Part shown: positions 1 through 8,293 of the stretch, one piece after another
Layout of the letters: every line of letters starts with the position of its first letter
How positions within the stretch are numbered: the stretch's first letter is position 1
NCBI GenBank assembly: GCA_034189125.1
Contig: JAXHVB010000018.1
Location: forward strand, 4,182-68,181
Length of the DNA stretch: 64,000 nucleotides
Direction of reading: 5' to 3'
From: UBA5862 sp002408105
GTDB taxonomy: Bacteria; Pseudomonadota; Gammaproteobacteria; Pseudomonadales; UBA5862
Program-made: the position numbers and the translations under genes
The notes under the pieces: generated by a model
What the model was told of the DNA's origin: nothing
The model's input: only the letters and a program-made list of their open reading frames with translations
The model's database searches: none

Positions 1-1488
1 GATGGTGTCGCTGACCACCGCCACCTGGGCGACTTCCGGCTGGTCCCGAAGCCAGGCAGCAAAGCCGGCCAGGTGGTTCAGGTAGTCGGGGTCGAACACG
101 CCCTCCGGGCCGTTTGCCGGAACCGACCATTCGAGGCGGCTCACCCCGGTCAGTTGGGCGTCGATCCAGTCCGAGTCGGCACGAAAATCGAGCGCCGGGT
201 CGAAGAAATCGATGAGGGTGTCGTTGAGTTGGTTGCGTGCCACCCCCGTACTGGCTGCCACACCGAGGACCAAGAGGGTGGTGGAGATCCACCGCGGATG
301 ATGAAGAATGAGGTGCTCTGCCGCGCCCAGCGCACCCGTGGGGCGTTGGTGGCTGCGCCGGACAGGAACCGGCAGGCGCAAAATCAACCGTGGCAGCACC
401 GCCAGCGAGAACAGGCAGGCGAATCCCACGCCAAGCGCGACGATCACGCCGATCCACTGGATCGGCGGGGAGCTGCTCAAAGTGAGCGACAGAAACCCGA
501 CAGCCGTGGTGAGGCTGGTCAGCAACACCGGGGTGCGGTTGTGGGCCAGGCTCGCCTGCATTGCCGTTGGTCGTGCCTCCCCGACACGCGGGTGTTGGAG
601 GTAGCTTGAGACGATGTGGATGCAGTCAGCGATCGCCAATGGCAGCACCATGGCGGTGGCGGCTGCGACATCCGGCGTGAACCTTGGGGCGAACCAGCCG
701 ACGGTGCCGAGCGCCGAGAGCAACGAAGCCCCGACCACCGCCAAAATGACCCCAACGTAGGCCAGGCTGCGCAGGGCTGCATAGAGCACTGTGACCACCA
801 ACAGCACCATCAGCGGATACAGGCGCATGCTGTCCGCGCGGGCGGTCTCGGCCAGGGTCACATCCGAGACCAGGGAGCCGGTCAGGGCGATGCGGTGGTC
901 GGGGTGCGCGGCGCGAAACCGATCAAGGGTTTGTTGCAATGCGGCGCCGCTGAGCTGTTTGGCCTGGTCCGGTTGGCCCTCGGGGAACCGAAACGCGACT
1001 TGGATTCCTGCAGTGCGCCCGTCTTGACTCACCAACCGGGCGGCAGTGCTCGGTGCCTCTTGCAGCCACCGAAGCCGGGTGTGCCGTGTAGCGGAATCCA
1101 GCGTCTCCGGGTCGTCAAACAGGGGTTCGATGCGGACATCCTCGCCGTCGGCCCGGATGTGGGCGTGGTTGACCAGAGAGTCCACCCGCTGGGAGTGCGG
1201 CAAGGTCCAGAGGGCCTCGGTGAGCCCATGCAGCAGTTGCAAGGTGTCGATAGAAGTCAGGTCCGCATCGGCGGGCTGAACCGCGATGAGTGCGTAGTCG
1301 GTGGCTGAAAAGGCGTGTTCCAGCTCCTGGTAGGCCAACAGATCAGGGTCATCCGCGGAAAAGTAGCTGCGGTAGTCGGCCGAGACCTGAATTTGCCCCA
1401 GCCCCAGCGCCATGACCGCGGCCCAGAGCGCGGCAATCCCCAGCAGCCACCACCGCGGTGACGCCGATCTGTGCGCCCGTGTGGACAT
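1..1488 (-). CDS. RND/MMPL-family exporter, 3' end outside window
   Basis: Reading the minus strand from the ATG at 1488 gives 496 codons without a stop, running off the left edge, so the gene is partial (C-terminal part missing). The product starts MSTRAHRSASPRWW, has an N-terminal membrane segment (about residues 13-30), a roughly 170-residue periplasmic-type region, then a cluster of hydrophobic helices beginning around LYPLMVLLVVTVLY and including LAIADCIHI, the pattern of the MMPL/sterol-sensing helix bundle of RND exporters. Such proteins use the proton gradient to move lipids or hydrophobic molecules across the inner membrane. The ATG directly abuts the TAG of the upstream acyltransferase gene (TAG then ATG, no gap), so the two are surely co-transcribed. 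The pairing suggests that the exporter moves the acylated product, which is inference. Confidence 0.8.
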   Translation of the reverse strand, partial: MSTRAHRSASPRWWLLGIAALWAAVMALGLGQIQVSADYRSYFSADDPDLLAYQELEHAFSATDYALIAVQPADADLTSIDTLQLLHGLTEALWTLPHSQRVDSLVNHAHIRADGEDVRIEPLFDDPETLDSATRHTRLRWLQEAPSTAARLVSQDGRTAGIQVAFRFPEGQPDQAKQLSGAALQQTLDRFRAAHPDHRIALTGSLVSDVTLAETARADSMRLYPLMVLLVVTVLYAALRSLAYVGVILAVVGASLLSALGTVGWFAPRFTPDVAAATAMVLPLAIADCIHIVSSYLQHPRVGEARPTAMQASLAHNRTPVLLTSLTTAVGFLSLTLSSSPPIQWIGVIVALGVGFACLFSLAVLPRLILRLPVPVRRSHQRPTGALGAAEHLILHHPRWISTTLLVLGVAASTGVARNQLNDTLIDFFDPALDFRADSDWIDAQLTGVSRLEWSVPANGPEGVFDPDYLNHLAGFAAWLRDQPEVAQVAVVSDTI

Positions 1489-2331
1489 CTAGTTCAGCGG
1501 CAGCCCCGCAGTTGTTGTCGTGAAACGGTCAATCAGGGCGTTGATAATTTCCGCGACATCGGGGTTCAGCGCTTGGCTTAGGCCTTGCTCGGTGATGATG
1601 AAGGGTGCGCGCTTGCCATGGTAGTCGGCGACCTCGCCAATTTGCTCGAACCGGATGCCGTGGATCTTCAGGTTGCGGTAGAGGCGTGGTTCCATCATCA
1701 CGAAGACTGCATCCAGCTGGCCGCGGCGGTGCAGGATTTCCGCCACAGCGGCAATGGACAGGTAGATGCCGAGCGCAATGAACGGCAGGGTGCGGCGTGT
1801 TTGCTGGGCATCAACGCTGGGGTTGCTTTCCCCGACCGACCCAGCCGGAAGGCGCAGGTCCTGTTGGCGGCGGCGGAATTGGGCACGCACGGCGAGCCTT
1901 GAGATTTCACCGCAACGCCCCGCATCGTCTTCGAGTCGCTCGCGCCACTGTGGGGCGATGCACTGCCAGCAGTGTTGGTACAGGGGAAGTCGTTGCAGCG
2001 ATCGCTCTCCGCCCGGCGTGACCAAGCGGGCACTGCCGGCGAACACGGCAGACGCGTTGTGTTTCAGGAGCACGTGGTGGGCATGGGCGTCGTGCGGGTC
2101 CACCTCAAGGCCATTGGCGGTGCGGGGCTCGAAGCCGAACTCTTCGCAGTACACTTCGTGGCGGATTCGTTGGGTTTCCTGCACCAGTTCGGGGTTGTCG
2201 GCATAGAGGGGCGTATAGACCGGGGTAAAGTACCCGAAGAACGATTCAGCCACCGCCCCCGAGTTCGACTGAACCTGCGCCCTGGCTTTGGTGGAATCTG
2301 GATTGTGCGGTGGCTGCTTGTTGGGTTCCAT
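1489..2331 (-). CDS. PEP-CTERM/exosortase-associated acyltransferase (copy 1)
   Basis: This 280-residue protein belongs to the exosortase-system acyltransferase family (TIGR03694 type), GNAT-fold enzymes related to N-acyl amino acid and acyl-homoserine-lactone synthases. Visible family marks are RHEVYCEEFGFEP (about 57-69), the DAHAHHVLL strand (about 81-89), AGSARLV (98-104) and GEISRLAV further on. I chose the ATG at 2331 because it begins just before the recognisable domain; the open frame continues upstream to 3141, but that extension is antisense to the divergent acyltransferase gene and looks like a shadow. The RND exporter follows with no gap. Substrate and product are unknown. It pairs head-to-head with a second, clearly diverged copy. 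Confidence 0.85.
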   Translation of the reverse strand: MEPNKQPPHNPDSTKARAQVQSNSGAVAESFFGYFTPVYTPLYADNPELVQETQRIRHEVYCEEFGFEPRTANGLEVDPHDAHAHHVLLKHNASAVFAGSARLVTPGGERSLQRLPLYQHCWQCIAPQWRERLEDDAGRCGEISRLAVRAQFRRRQQDLRLPAGSVGESNPSVDAQQTRRTLPFIALGIYLSIAAVAEILHRRGQLDAVFVMMEPRLYRNLKIHGIRFEQIGEVADYHGKRAPFIITEQGLSQALNPDVAEIINALIDRFTTTTAGLPLN

Positions 2332-2427
2332 GGTGGGCAAGAGGCAGTTGAAGGGGTGGTGTCTGGGGTCAGTGACATTTGGAGAGGGCGCGCGCCCCGC
2401 CTTTTCGGCGGATAGGGGGCCATGTCT

Positions 2428-2464
2428 GCACCGGTCCAGAAGCGGTGCGCCGCTAGACCGGTGC
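2428..2464. repeat. Inverted repeat between divergent acyltransferase genes
   Basis: Arms gcaccggtccag (2428-2439) and ctagaccggtgc (2453-2464) are complementary at 11 of 12 positions around a 13-nt loop. They lie about 40 nt upstream of the chosen ATG of the plus-strand acyltransferase. A further perfect 12-nt palindrome (gggcgcgcgccc) lies at 2386-2397. The intergenic position suits an operator or an mRNA leader hairpin; there is no T-run to support a terminator. No regulator is assigned. Confidence 0.5.
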
Positions 2465-2502
2465 GACCGCGCCACGTAAAGTGTAGTGCATCGGCGCTGG
2501 CA

Positions 2503-3246
2503 ATGGGCGATTGGGGGGCAGCTGTGTTCGACGAGCGCTACGATGTTTTGTTGGCTCGAACGCCCGCAACGGAAGCGGCGCACCATTGGGTGCGGTACAA
2601 GGTGTACTGTGAAGAGCGCGGGTTCGAGCCGCGGGACCGATTCCCCGACCAGCAAGAGCGCGACGGTTGGGATGACGATGCGGTGAAGTTTGTGGTCAAG
2701 CACCGCGGGTGGGAGGAGTACACCGCCGCTGTTCGGCTGGTCCAGGGTGGCTCTGCCGGCTTTCCGGCCGAGCACTACTGTGAATTGGACCAGGACCACC
2801 TGCGCTGCGTGGAGCCTGGGCAGGTGGCTGAGTTGTCGCGGCTGTGCGTGGTCAATGGCACCCGTCAGGATTTTTGGCCAGGTCCAACTGTAAGGCGCGC
2901 AGATTCCACCGCCAACCCAGCCACCGTGGTGGGGATTTTCTGGGGCCTGATGCGGGCTGCTCTGCGGTACAGCGAGCGCCACGACATTCGCCACTGGTAC
3001 TTCGTGACCACCCGCGGCATGGCGAAAATCCTGCAGCGCAACCTCATCGAGAGTGAATGCATTGGCGCGCCCTGCGTGCTGGGGGGGTTGCGGTACCCGT
3101 ATCTCGTGGACGTGCATGCCTCCCGGCAACGAATCCTTCAATCATCCTCCCGGCTGGCGGGGTTTTACCGGGCCGATGCCCCCTACCATGTAGGGCACCA
3201 CACCCCCGAGGAAGACCGGCAGGCCTCCTTGTCGCCCTTGCTATAG
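2503..3246 (+). CDS. PEP-CTERM/exosortase-associated acyltransferase (copy 2)
   Basis: A 247-residue second member of the exosortase-linked acyltransferase family. It shows VRYKVYCEERGFEP near residue 30, the ELSRLCV core motif, and a C-terminal half that aligns by eye with copy 1 (for example the HDIRHWYFVTTRGMAKIL segment). I use the ATG at 2503; a longer start at 2422 would add 27 residues that cover the intergenic inverted repeat and look non-coding. It is divergent from copy 1 and followed by a 249-nt gap before the EPS operon, so it is probably a single transcription unit. Having two copies suggests two acyl products or acceptors (inference). Confidence 0.85.
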   Translation: MGDWGAAVFDERYDVLLARTPATEAAHHWVRYKVYCEERGFEPRDRFPDQQERDGWDDDAVKFVVKHRGWEEYTAAVRLVQGGSAGFPAEHYCELDQDHLRCVEPGQVAELSRLCVVNGTRQDFWPGPTVRRADSTANPATVVGIFWGLMRAALRYSERHDIRHWYFVTTRGMAKILQRNLIESECIGAPCVLGGLRYPYLVDVHASRQRILQSSSRLAGFYRADAPYHVGHHTPEEDRQASLSPLL

Positions 3247-3495
3247 CCTCGTAAGACGATATGGCCAGCACGCGCCTCAGTTGTCGGTCGTGGGGCCCGC
3301 GATCCTCTTGTTTTGGGGTTTCGCGCCAAATGGAGTTGCAGGCGTGAAGCCGGTATCCTGTCCGCCGCTGTGCCTTGGGTTCCCAGGCGGCGCGCCGCTC
3401 TTGGGTTTGGGCACTCTGCATACAATTTCGTCTACGCTTTAAACCGTTACCCGGTGGTTCATACCGCTGGGTGTGATTGCTCAAGGGGATTTCGA
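3247..3495 (+). promoter_or_regulatory. Leader/promoter region of the XrtA EPS operon
   Basis: A 249-nt non-coding stretch upstream of the first EPS export gene. It holds a perfect 12-nt palindrome gcggcgcgccgc (3387-3398) and a possible sigma70 -10 box TACAAT at 3421-3426 with only a poorly spaced TTGGGT upstream. The ribosome binding site is clear: AAGGGGA about 7 nt before the ATG at 3496. No convincing terminator for the upstream gene was seen. Because about 27 kb of same-strand genes follow with little spacing, this is the likely main promoter of the operon. Confidence 0.35.
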
Positions 3496-4131
3496 ATGAC
3501 TGTGCGACGCACGTTGAGACTGGGACTGGTGGCTGCCGCGGTGGCCGTGCTAAGCGCGTGCAGCTCAGGGCTGCAAACCCTGCCGTCCGCGACGCTGCGC
3601 CCATCGATCAATGTGGTTCAACAGGACTACGACTACTTGATCGGCCCCGGTGACAGCCTGCAGATTTTCGTTTGGAACAACCCCGAGGTGTCCATGGGGG
3701 TCACCGTGCGGCCTGATGGAAAGATCAGCACGCCGTTGGTTGAGGACCTTGAAGTCAGCGGCATCACACCGACGGAAATGGCGCGCAAAGTTGAGGTGGT
3801 GCTCAGCCGGTACATCAAGGACCCCATCGTTACAGTCATCGCCGGTGGGTTCATTGGACCCTACGCGGAGCAGGTGCGCATCATCGGCGCTGCCAGTGCG
3901 CCCCAGTCGCTTCCCTACCGTGAGCACATGACAGTGCTGGATGTGATGATCGCCGTCGGAGGGTTGACGGACTTTGCCGCTGGCAACAGCACGCGGCTCA
4001 TCCGCATTGAGGATGGGGCGCAGCAAGAGTACCGCGTTCGCTTGGAGGACCTGGTGCGCGATGGGGACATCAGCGCCAATGTGGACCTGAAGCCAGGTGA
4101 CATCCTGATCATTCCTGAAGCCTGGTTTTGA
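3496..4131 (+). CDS. Outer-membrane polysaccharide export lipoprotein, XrtA-type (Wza-like)
   Basis: A 211-residue lipoprotein of the XrtA-system exopolysaccharide export family (TIGR03027 type). The N-terminus is a lipoprotein signal with lipobox LSAC, making Cys22 the predicted lipidated residue. A Poly_export domain follows (YLIGPGDSLQIFVWNNPEV, about 52-70, then RPDGKISTPL), and then an SLBB-type domain with QVRIIGAASAP and VLDVMIAVGGLTDFAAGN. It lacks the long C-terminal part of E. coli Wza, which is normal for this subfamily. It should form the periplasmic/outer-membrane exit channel together with the chain-length protein encoded next. The start at 3496 is preferred over an upstream in-frame start because of the good Shine-Dalgarno and the correct signal-peptide length. 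Confidence 0.92.
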   Translation: MTVRRTLRLGLVAAAVAVLSACSSGLQTLPSATLRPSINVVQQDYDYLIGPGDSLQIFVWNNPEVSMGVTVRPDGKISTPLVEDLEVSGITPTEMARKVEVVLSRYIKDPIVTVIAGGFIGPYAEQVRIIGAASAPQSLPYREHMTVLDVMIAVGGLTDFAAGNSTRLIRIEDGAQQEYRVRLEDLVRDGDISANVDLKPGDILIIPEAWF

Positions 4132-4234
4132 CCCCGGTGCTTGTTGGTGGCGCGCAATGTTGCCTGTGGATGCGCCTGTGGTCAGACACAAACTTTCAAC
4201 CCCTTGAACACTGAGCAGCCTGCGGAAGGACGCG

Positions 4235-5782
4235 ATGCAAGAACAGCTTGAGTTGGTGCTTTCCTATGCCCGGGGCGTCTGGAAACGGCGGTGGTGGGTA
4301 TTGGCGATCGCGTGGCTGGTCGCCGTGGTCGGTTGGGTGTTCGTGCAGCGGCTGCCGGATGAATACGAATCGAGTGCGCGGGTGTACGTGGACACCCAAA
4401 GTCTGCTCAAGCCGCTGCTGCGTGGACTCACCATTCAAATGGACGTGGGTCAGGAAATTCGTCTGATGGAGCGAACCCTGCTCAGTCGACCCAACCTTGA
4501 AAAAATCGTGCGGATGACCGATCTGGACCTGGCGGCGACCACTGACGTGGAGTATGAGGCCCTGCTCAACCGCCTGAAGGGCAACATCGAGATGTCCAAA
4601 GACAGCCGCCAAAACCTGTATTCGATCTCCTACTCGGACTCCGACCCAGAGCAGGCGAAGCGGGTGGTTCAAGCGGTGGTGACAACCTTCATCGAAAACA
4701 CCATCGGCGAGCGCCGCGACAGCACGGCGACGGCCAGTGCGCAGCGCTTTCTGGACAAACAGATCAGCGAATACGAGCAGCGCCTGCGCGAATCCGAGGC
4801 CCGGCTCAAGGAGTTCAAGCAGAACAATGTGGCCTTTATGTCAGGGTCAGGTGGCTATTTCCAACAGCTGCAGAATGCCCAAACGCAGCTCGAGACCGCC
4901 CGGCTGGAACTGAAGGAAGCCGAGGAGCGGCGCGACTCGATTCTGTGGCAACTGGAAAACGAAGAATCGGAAGACCTGCTGATGCCGGACTTTGGCCTGG
5001 GCTCGGGCGCTTCGGTCGCCACCCCGTACGATGGGCGCATCGAAAACCTCAACACCCAGCTCGATTCCATGTTGCTGCGGTACACCGAGCAGCACCCGAG
5101 CGTCATTGAGTTGCGCCGCACCCTGGCGGAGTTGGAGAAACTGCGTGACGAGGAGGTTGCCCGCGCAACTTCGGCGGACCTCTCACCCAATGCGGATGAC
5201 CGCGGGCCTTTTTATCAGCAGTTGCGATTGGCGCTCTCCCAAGCCGAGGCGACAGTGGCTTCGCTGACCGCCCGGGTGGCCAATTTCCAATCGAAAGCCG
5301 AGGCACTGCAGGCCAAGGTCGATACGGTGCCGGAAATCGAGGCCCAACTGACCGCTCTAAACCGGGACTACGGCATCACCAAGACCAAGTATGAGGAGCT
5401 GCTGAACCGGCGCGAGTCTGCACTGATGTCGCAGCGGGTCGAGGAAGATGTCAATGACATTCAGTTTCGCGTCATCGACCCACCCCGTGTTTCTGCAACG
5501 CCAACTGGACCCAATCGACCGCTGCTGATGGCCGGCGTGCTGGGTGTTGGCCTGGTGATCGGAGGCGGATTGGCCACCCTGTTTTCACTGCTCCGGCCCA
5601 CGTTTACGAGCACCCTGCTACTTGGGCAAATCACAGGCGTGCAGGTGCTGGGGACGGTGTCCTACCAAGTCGCTACGGGAGAGGCGCGTCGACAACACCG
5701 CTTGATGCTGGCTTTTTGGGGGGGGACGCTGATGCTGCTTGCGGCCTACTGCGCACTGGTTGCCTACAACCTGTTTTTGTAA
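4235..5782 (+). CDS. XrtA-system chain-length determinant (Wzz/GNVR family)
   Basis: A 515-residue polysaccharide co-polymerase of the PEP-CTERM chain-length family (TIGR03007 type). An N-terminal Wzz domain contains the first membrane helix (about 21-38). A long periplasmic coiled-coil-rich region (about 170-390) follows, then the GNVR-like tract LNRDYGITKTKYEELLNRRE, a proline-rich IDPPRVSATPTGPNRP segment and the second membrane helix, with one more hydrophobic segment at the C-terminus. It probably regulates chain length and links the inner-membrane assembly machinery with the exporter. The kinase domain fused in Gram-positive or Wzc systems is here a separate gene immediately downstream. 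A run of eight G residues (5718-5725) lies in the last membrane segment. Confidence 0.92.
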   Translation: MQEQLELVLSYARGVWKRRWWVLAIAWLVAVVGWVFVQRLPDEYESSARVYVDTQSLLKPLLRGLTIQMDVGQEIRLMERTLLSRPNLEKIVRMTDLDLAATTDVEYEALLNRLKGNIEMSKDSRQNLYSISYSDSDPEQAKRVVQAVVTTFIENTIGERRDSTATASAQRFLDKQISEYEQRLRESEARLKEFKQNNVAFMSGSGGYFQQLQNAQTQLETARLELKEAEERRDSILWQLENEESEDLLMPDFGLGSGASVATPYDGRIENLNTQLDSMLLRYTEQHPSVIELRRTLAELEKLRDEEVARATSADLSPNADDRGPFYQQLRLALSQAEATVASLTARVANFQSKAEALQAKVDTVPEIEAQLTALNRDYGITKTKYEELLNRRESALMSQRVEEDVNDIQFRVIDPPRVSATPTGPNRPLLMAGVLGVGLVIGGGLATLFSLLRPTFTSTLLLGQITGVQVLGTVSYQVATGEARRQHRLMLAFWGGTLMLLAAYCALVAYNLFL

Positions 5783-5847
5783 CGCCCCGCCATGGCCCTT
5801 GAGTCGTTGCACCCCGTACTGCTGGACCCACCATTGGAATCGCCCGT

Positions 5848-6678
5848 ATGGACACCATAGAGAAAGCACTGCAAAAGTTTGATCAAGCCCCCGGTGTGCC
5901 AGGTGCGGACCGAAACAGCCCGCCGCCGGATGGTGCAACCGCGCTGTCCTCGCGTTCAAGGGCGGAGATCAATTTCGACCAGCTGAGGGCGGAGGGGCTG
6001 CTGGTTCCCGACGATACGCGCACCCAGCTCAAGGAAGAGTTCCGTCACATCAAGCGCCCATTGCTGAAAAAACTGGCTGCCAACAGCGCGAATGGCCGAA
6101 CCCAGCACCGCAACATTGTGATGGTGACCAGTGCCCGTCCAGGAGAAGGAAAAACCTACAATGCCATCAATCTGGCACTGAGTGTCGCAGAAGAGCGAAA
6201 CCGCCGTGTTCTGCTGATCGACGCGGATGTGTTGAAGCCGTCTGTTGGCAGGAAGCTCGGGCTGGAGGAGACCCGTGGCTTGGTGGATTACCTCACCGGT
6301 GAAGCGCAAGGACTCAGGGATCTGTTGCTCAAGACCAACATTCCGCAGTTTACCGTTATGCAATCCGGCAAACGGCACCACCTGACCACGGAACTTCTTG
6401 CCAGTGACCGCATGCGGCAGTTGATCGACGAACTCGCGCAGCGGTACTCCGACCGCGTGGTGGTGTTCGACTGCCCACCGCTGCTCAGCACCACGGAGGC
6501 GAGCGTGCTGGTGCAGTTGGCTGGTCAGGTGGTGATGGTGGTGGCCGAAGGCGAAACGACCCACTCCGAGGTCAACAAGTCGCTCGCCCTGATTGGTTCC
6601 AAGACCGATGTCGGGGTGGTGTTGAACAAAAGCCGGGTTGGGCACGACGGGTACGGCTATTACTACTATGGGTCCTGA
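5848..6678 (+). CDS. XrtA-associated tyrosine autokinase (BY-kinase)
   Basis: A 276-residue bacterial tyrosine kinase of the exosortase-locus type (TIGR03018). It starts MDTIEKALQKFDQA, a family-typical opening. The Walker A loop TSARPGEGKT is at 94-103, Walker A-prime VLLIDADVLKPS at 121-132, and the Walker B segment is VVVFDCPPLL. The C-terminus ends YGYYYYGS, the tyrosine cluster expected to be autophosphorylated. It should act with the preceding chain-length protein as a split Wzc, and its phosphorylation cycle should control polymer assembly. The 3' end overlaps the next gene's ATG by 11 nt, so the tyrosine-tail codons also carry the neighbour's start. Confidence 0.93.
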   Translation: MDTIEKALQKFDQAPGVPGADRNSPPPDGATALSSRSRAEINFDQLRAEGLLVPDDTRTQLKEEFRHIKRPLLKKLAANSANGRTQHRNIVMVTSARPGEGKTYNAINLALSVAEERNRRVLLIDADVLKPSVGRKLGLEETRGLVDYLTGEAQGLRDLLLKTNIPQFTVMQSGKRHHLTTELLASDRMRQLIDELAQRYSDRVVVFDCPPLLSTTEASVLVQLAGQVVMVVAEGETTHSEVNKSLALIGSKTDVGVVLNKSRVGHDGYGYYYYGS

Positions 6679-8287
6679 GTCCCGGGAGCAGACGCCCGGT
6701 TTCTATCTTCGCTGCCTTTGTGTTTGGTTGTTTGGGGTCGTCCTGAGCGGCGGCGTGAACGCTGCGGACTGGGAGCGTCAGGCCCGACTCAACCTGCAGG
6801 CGATCTACACCGACAACATCGAACGGTCGGCGACCGGGGAAACCGGCGAATTGGTTGGCGTTGTTCGACCGGGTCTTAGCGCATCAGCCAACGGCGCTCG
6901 ATTGCGCTTTGGGGCGGACTACGCGCTGACCCATTCCTTTCACGCCGACGACAGCGACCGGGACCGCACCTACCACCAGTTGGATGGCTTCGCAGAGCTC
7001 GAATTGGTGGAAGACCACCTGTTTTTTGATCTCGATGCGGCTGCGTCTCAGCAGCTCATCGACGCCCAGGCCGCTGCTGGAGTCGACCTGGTTGCAGGCA
7101 ACACGGGCAACATCGCCACTGCCTGGCGACTGAGTGGTGGCCCCCGGTGGCGCCAACGCCTGGGCGGTTACGGCCTCGCCCAGGCCGCCTACACCTACAG
7201 CGTTGTGGACTATTCGGACGGCCTCAATGGCAGTACCGGCGGGGTGTTCACTGCATCACTCGACAGCGGTGCGCGCACCTACCCGGTTTTCTGGAACCTG
7301 AGCTACCTCAATGAGTCGTTGGACTACGAACAAGGCGCCGACCGTGACCGCAGCCGCGAGCACGGTGAGGTGACGCTGGGCACGCGGGTCACGGCCTCGA
7401 CCTATGTGTCTGGCACCTATGGATTCGACCGCCGCGACCTGCTGGATACCAATGGCCGCTCGGCGCCCGACAATGACTTCTGGCGCCTGACTGCTGGCTG
7501 GAACCCCAGTTCGAAAACCGACCTCTCGGTGTACCACCAAGAGCGGGATTTCAAGAGCGCTGCCATTGCAGCGGATGCCGAATCGAGTTTCTGGGGTGCC
7601 AACGCACGCTGGTCACCCAACCCGCGGTGGTCCTTGAACGCCGGATATGGCAATGACTTTTACGGCGACACCTACAACCTTGGCATCTTCCATCGATTGC
7701 GGCGGGTGAGCTGGTCCCTTGAGCACACGGAGGAACTCACCAACGCCCGGGCTGTGCTGTTGGACGACGCCTTGATCGGTTTTCTGATCTGTCCGATCGG
7801 CGCTTTGGATTTGACCAGTTGCCGGTTTCCTGCTCCGGGCGAGGTTCCGGCACCTGGCAGCGGGGAAGAGTTGGTTGGCATTGTCGGCACTGTGCCGAGT
7901 TTGGTCGAGGACGACTTCGTGCAGCGCAGCACCAGGTTCAGCTGGGCCTACCGGCGCGCAAAATCGACCTGGACCCTGGGGCTGTTCCAAATCGATCGAG
8001 AGGCCTTTGCAGCGGATGACCTCGGGCGCGACCGTGGTGCCTCGCTCGGGTGGTGGTGGCGGGTCGGTCAGCGGTCTACACTCGAATTGGGCGCCAACCA
8101 CGTCAAAAAGCAATTCCCGGTCTCGCCGACACTGGAGGAGCGCCGATACCGCATGGGTTGGCGCCGCACCTCGGGGCGCGGGGTCGACTGGTCCCTGTTG
8201 GGGGAGCGCATTGAGGGTGAGCGTGTGGGCGGTGCCGAATTCACCGAACACCGCGTCACCGCTTCAGTAACCGTACGAACTCGGTGA
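6668..8287 (+). CDS. XrtA-system outer-membrane beta-barrel protein (TIGR03016 type)
   Basis: A 539-residue secreted protein: a signal peptide (hydrophobic stretch CVWLFGVVLSGGVNA, cleavage after about residue 33) followed by many alternating amphipathic strands rich in aromatic and charged residues, such as RQARLNLQAIYTDNIE, and ending TASVTVRTR. This matches the large uncharacterised PEP-CTERM-associated beta-barrel family found between the autokinase and the ATPase in these loci. It is predicted to sit in the outer membrane; a role as alternative outer-membrane pore is inference. I chose the ATG at 6668 (MGPESREQ), which overlaps the kinase stop; a start 30 nt upstream is possible. Confidence 0.85.
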   Translation: MGPESREQTPGFYLRCLCVWLFGVVLSGGVNAADWERQARLNLQAIYTDNIERSATGETGELVGVVRPGLSASANGARLRFGADYALTHSFHADDSDRDRTYHQLDGFAELELVEDHLFFDLDAAASQQLIDAQAAAGVDLVAGNTGNIATAWRLSGGPRWRQRLGGYGLAQAAYTYSVVDYSDGLNGSTGGVFTASLDSGARTYPVFWNLSYLNESLDYEQGADRDRSREHGEVTLGTRVTASTYVSGTYGFDRRDLLDTNGRSAPDNDFWRLTAGWNPSSKTDLSVYHQERDFKSAAIAADAESSFWGANARWSPNPRWSLNAGYGNDFYGDTYNLGIFHRLRRVSWSLEHTEELTNARAVLLDDALIGFLICPIGALDLTSCRFPAPGEVPAPGSGEELVGIVGTVPSLVEDDFVQRSTRFSWAYRRAKSTWTLGLFQIDREAFAADDLGRDRGASLGWWWRVGQRSTLELGANHVKKQFPVSPTLEERRYRMGWRRTSGRGVDWSLLGERIEGERVGGAEFTEHRVTASVTVRTR

Positions 8288-8293
8288 CGGATC

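Noticed and set aside
2332..3141. Extension of the minus-strand acyltransferase frame to a 550-codon protein
   Set aside because: The extra part is entirely antisense to the well-supported acyltransferase at 2503-3246 and shows no family features.
3405..3422. Possible sigma54 promoter (GGGCACTCTGCA) before the EPS operon
   Set aside because: The distance between the GG and GC elements is 6-7 nt instead of 10, so it does not match the -24/-12 rule.
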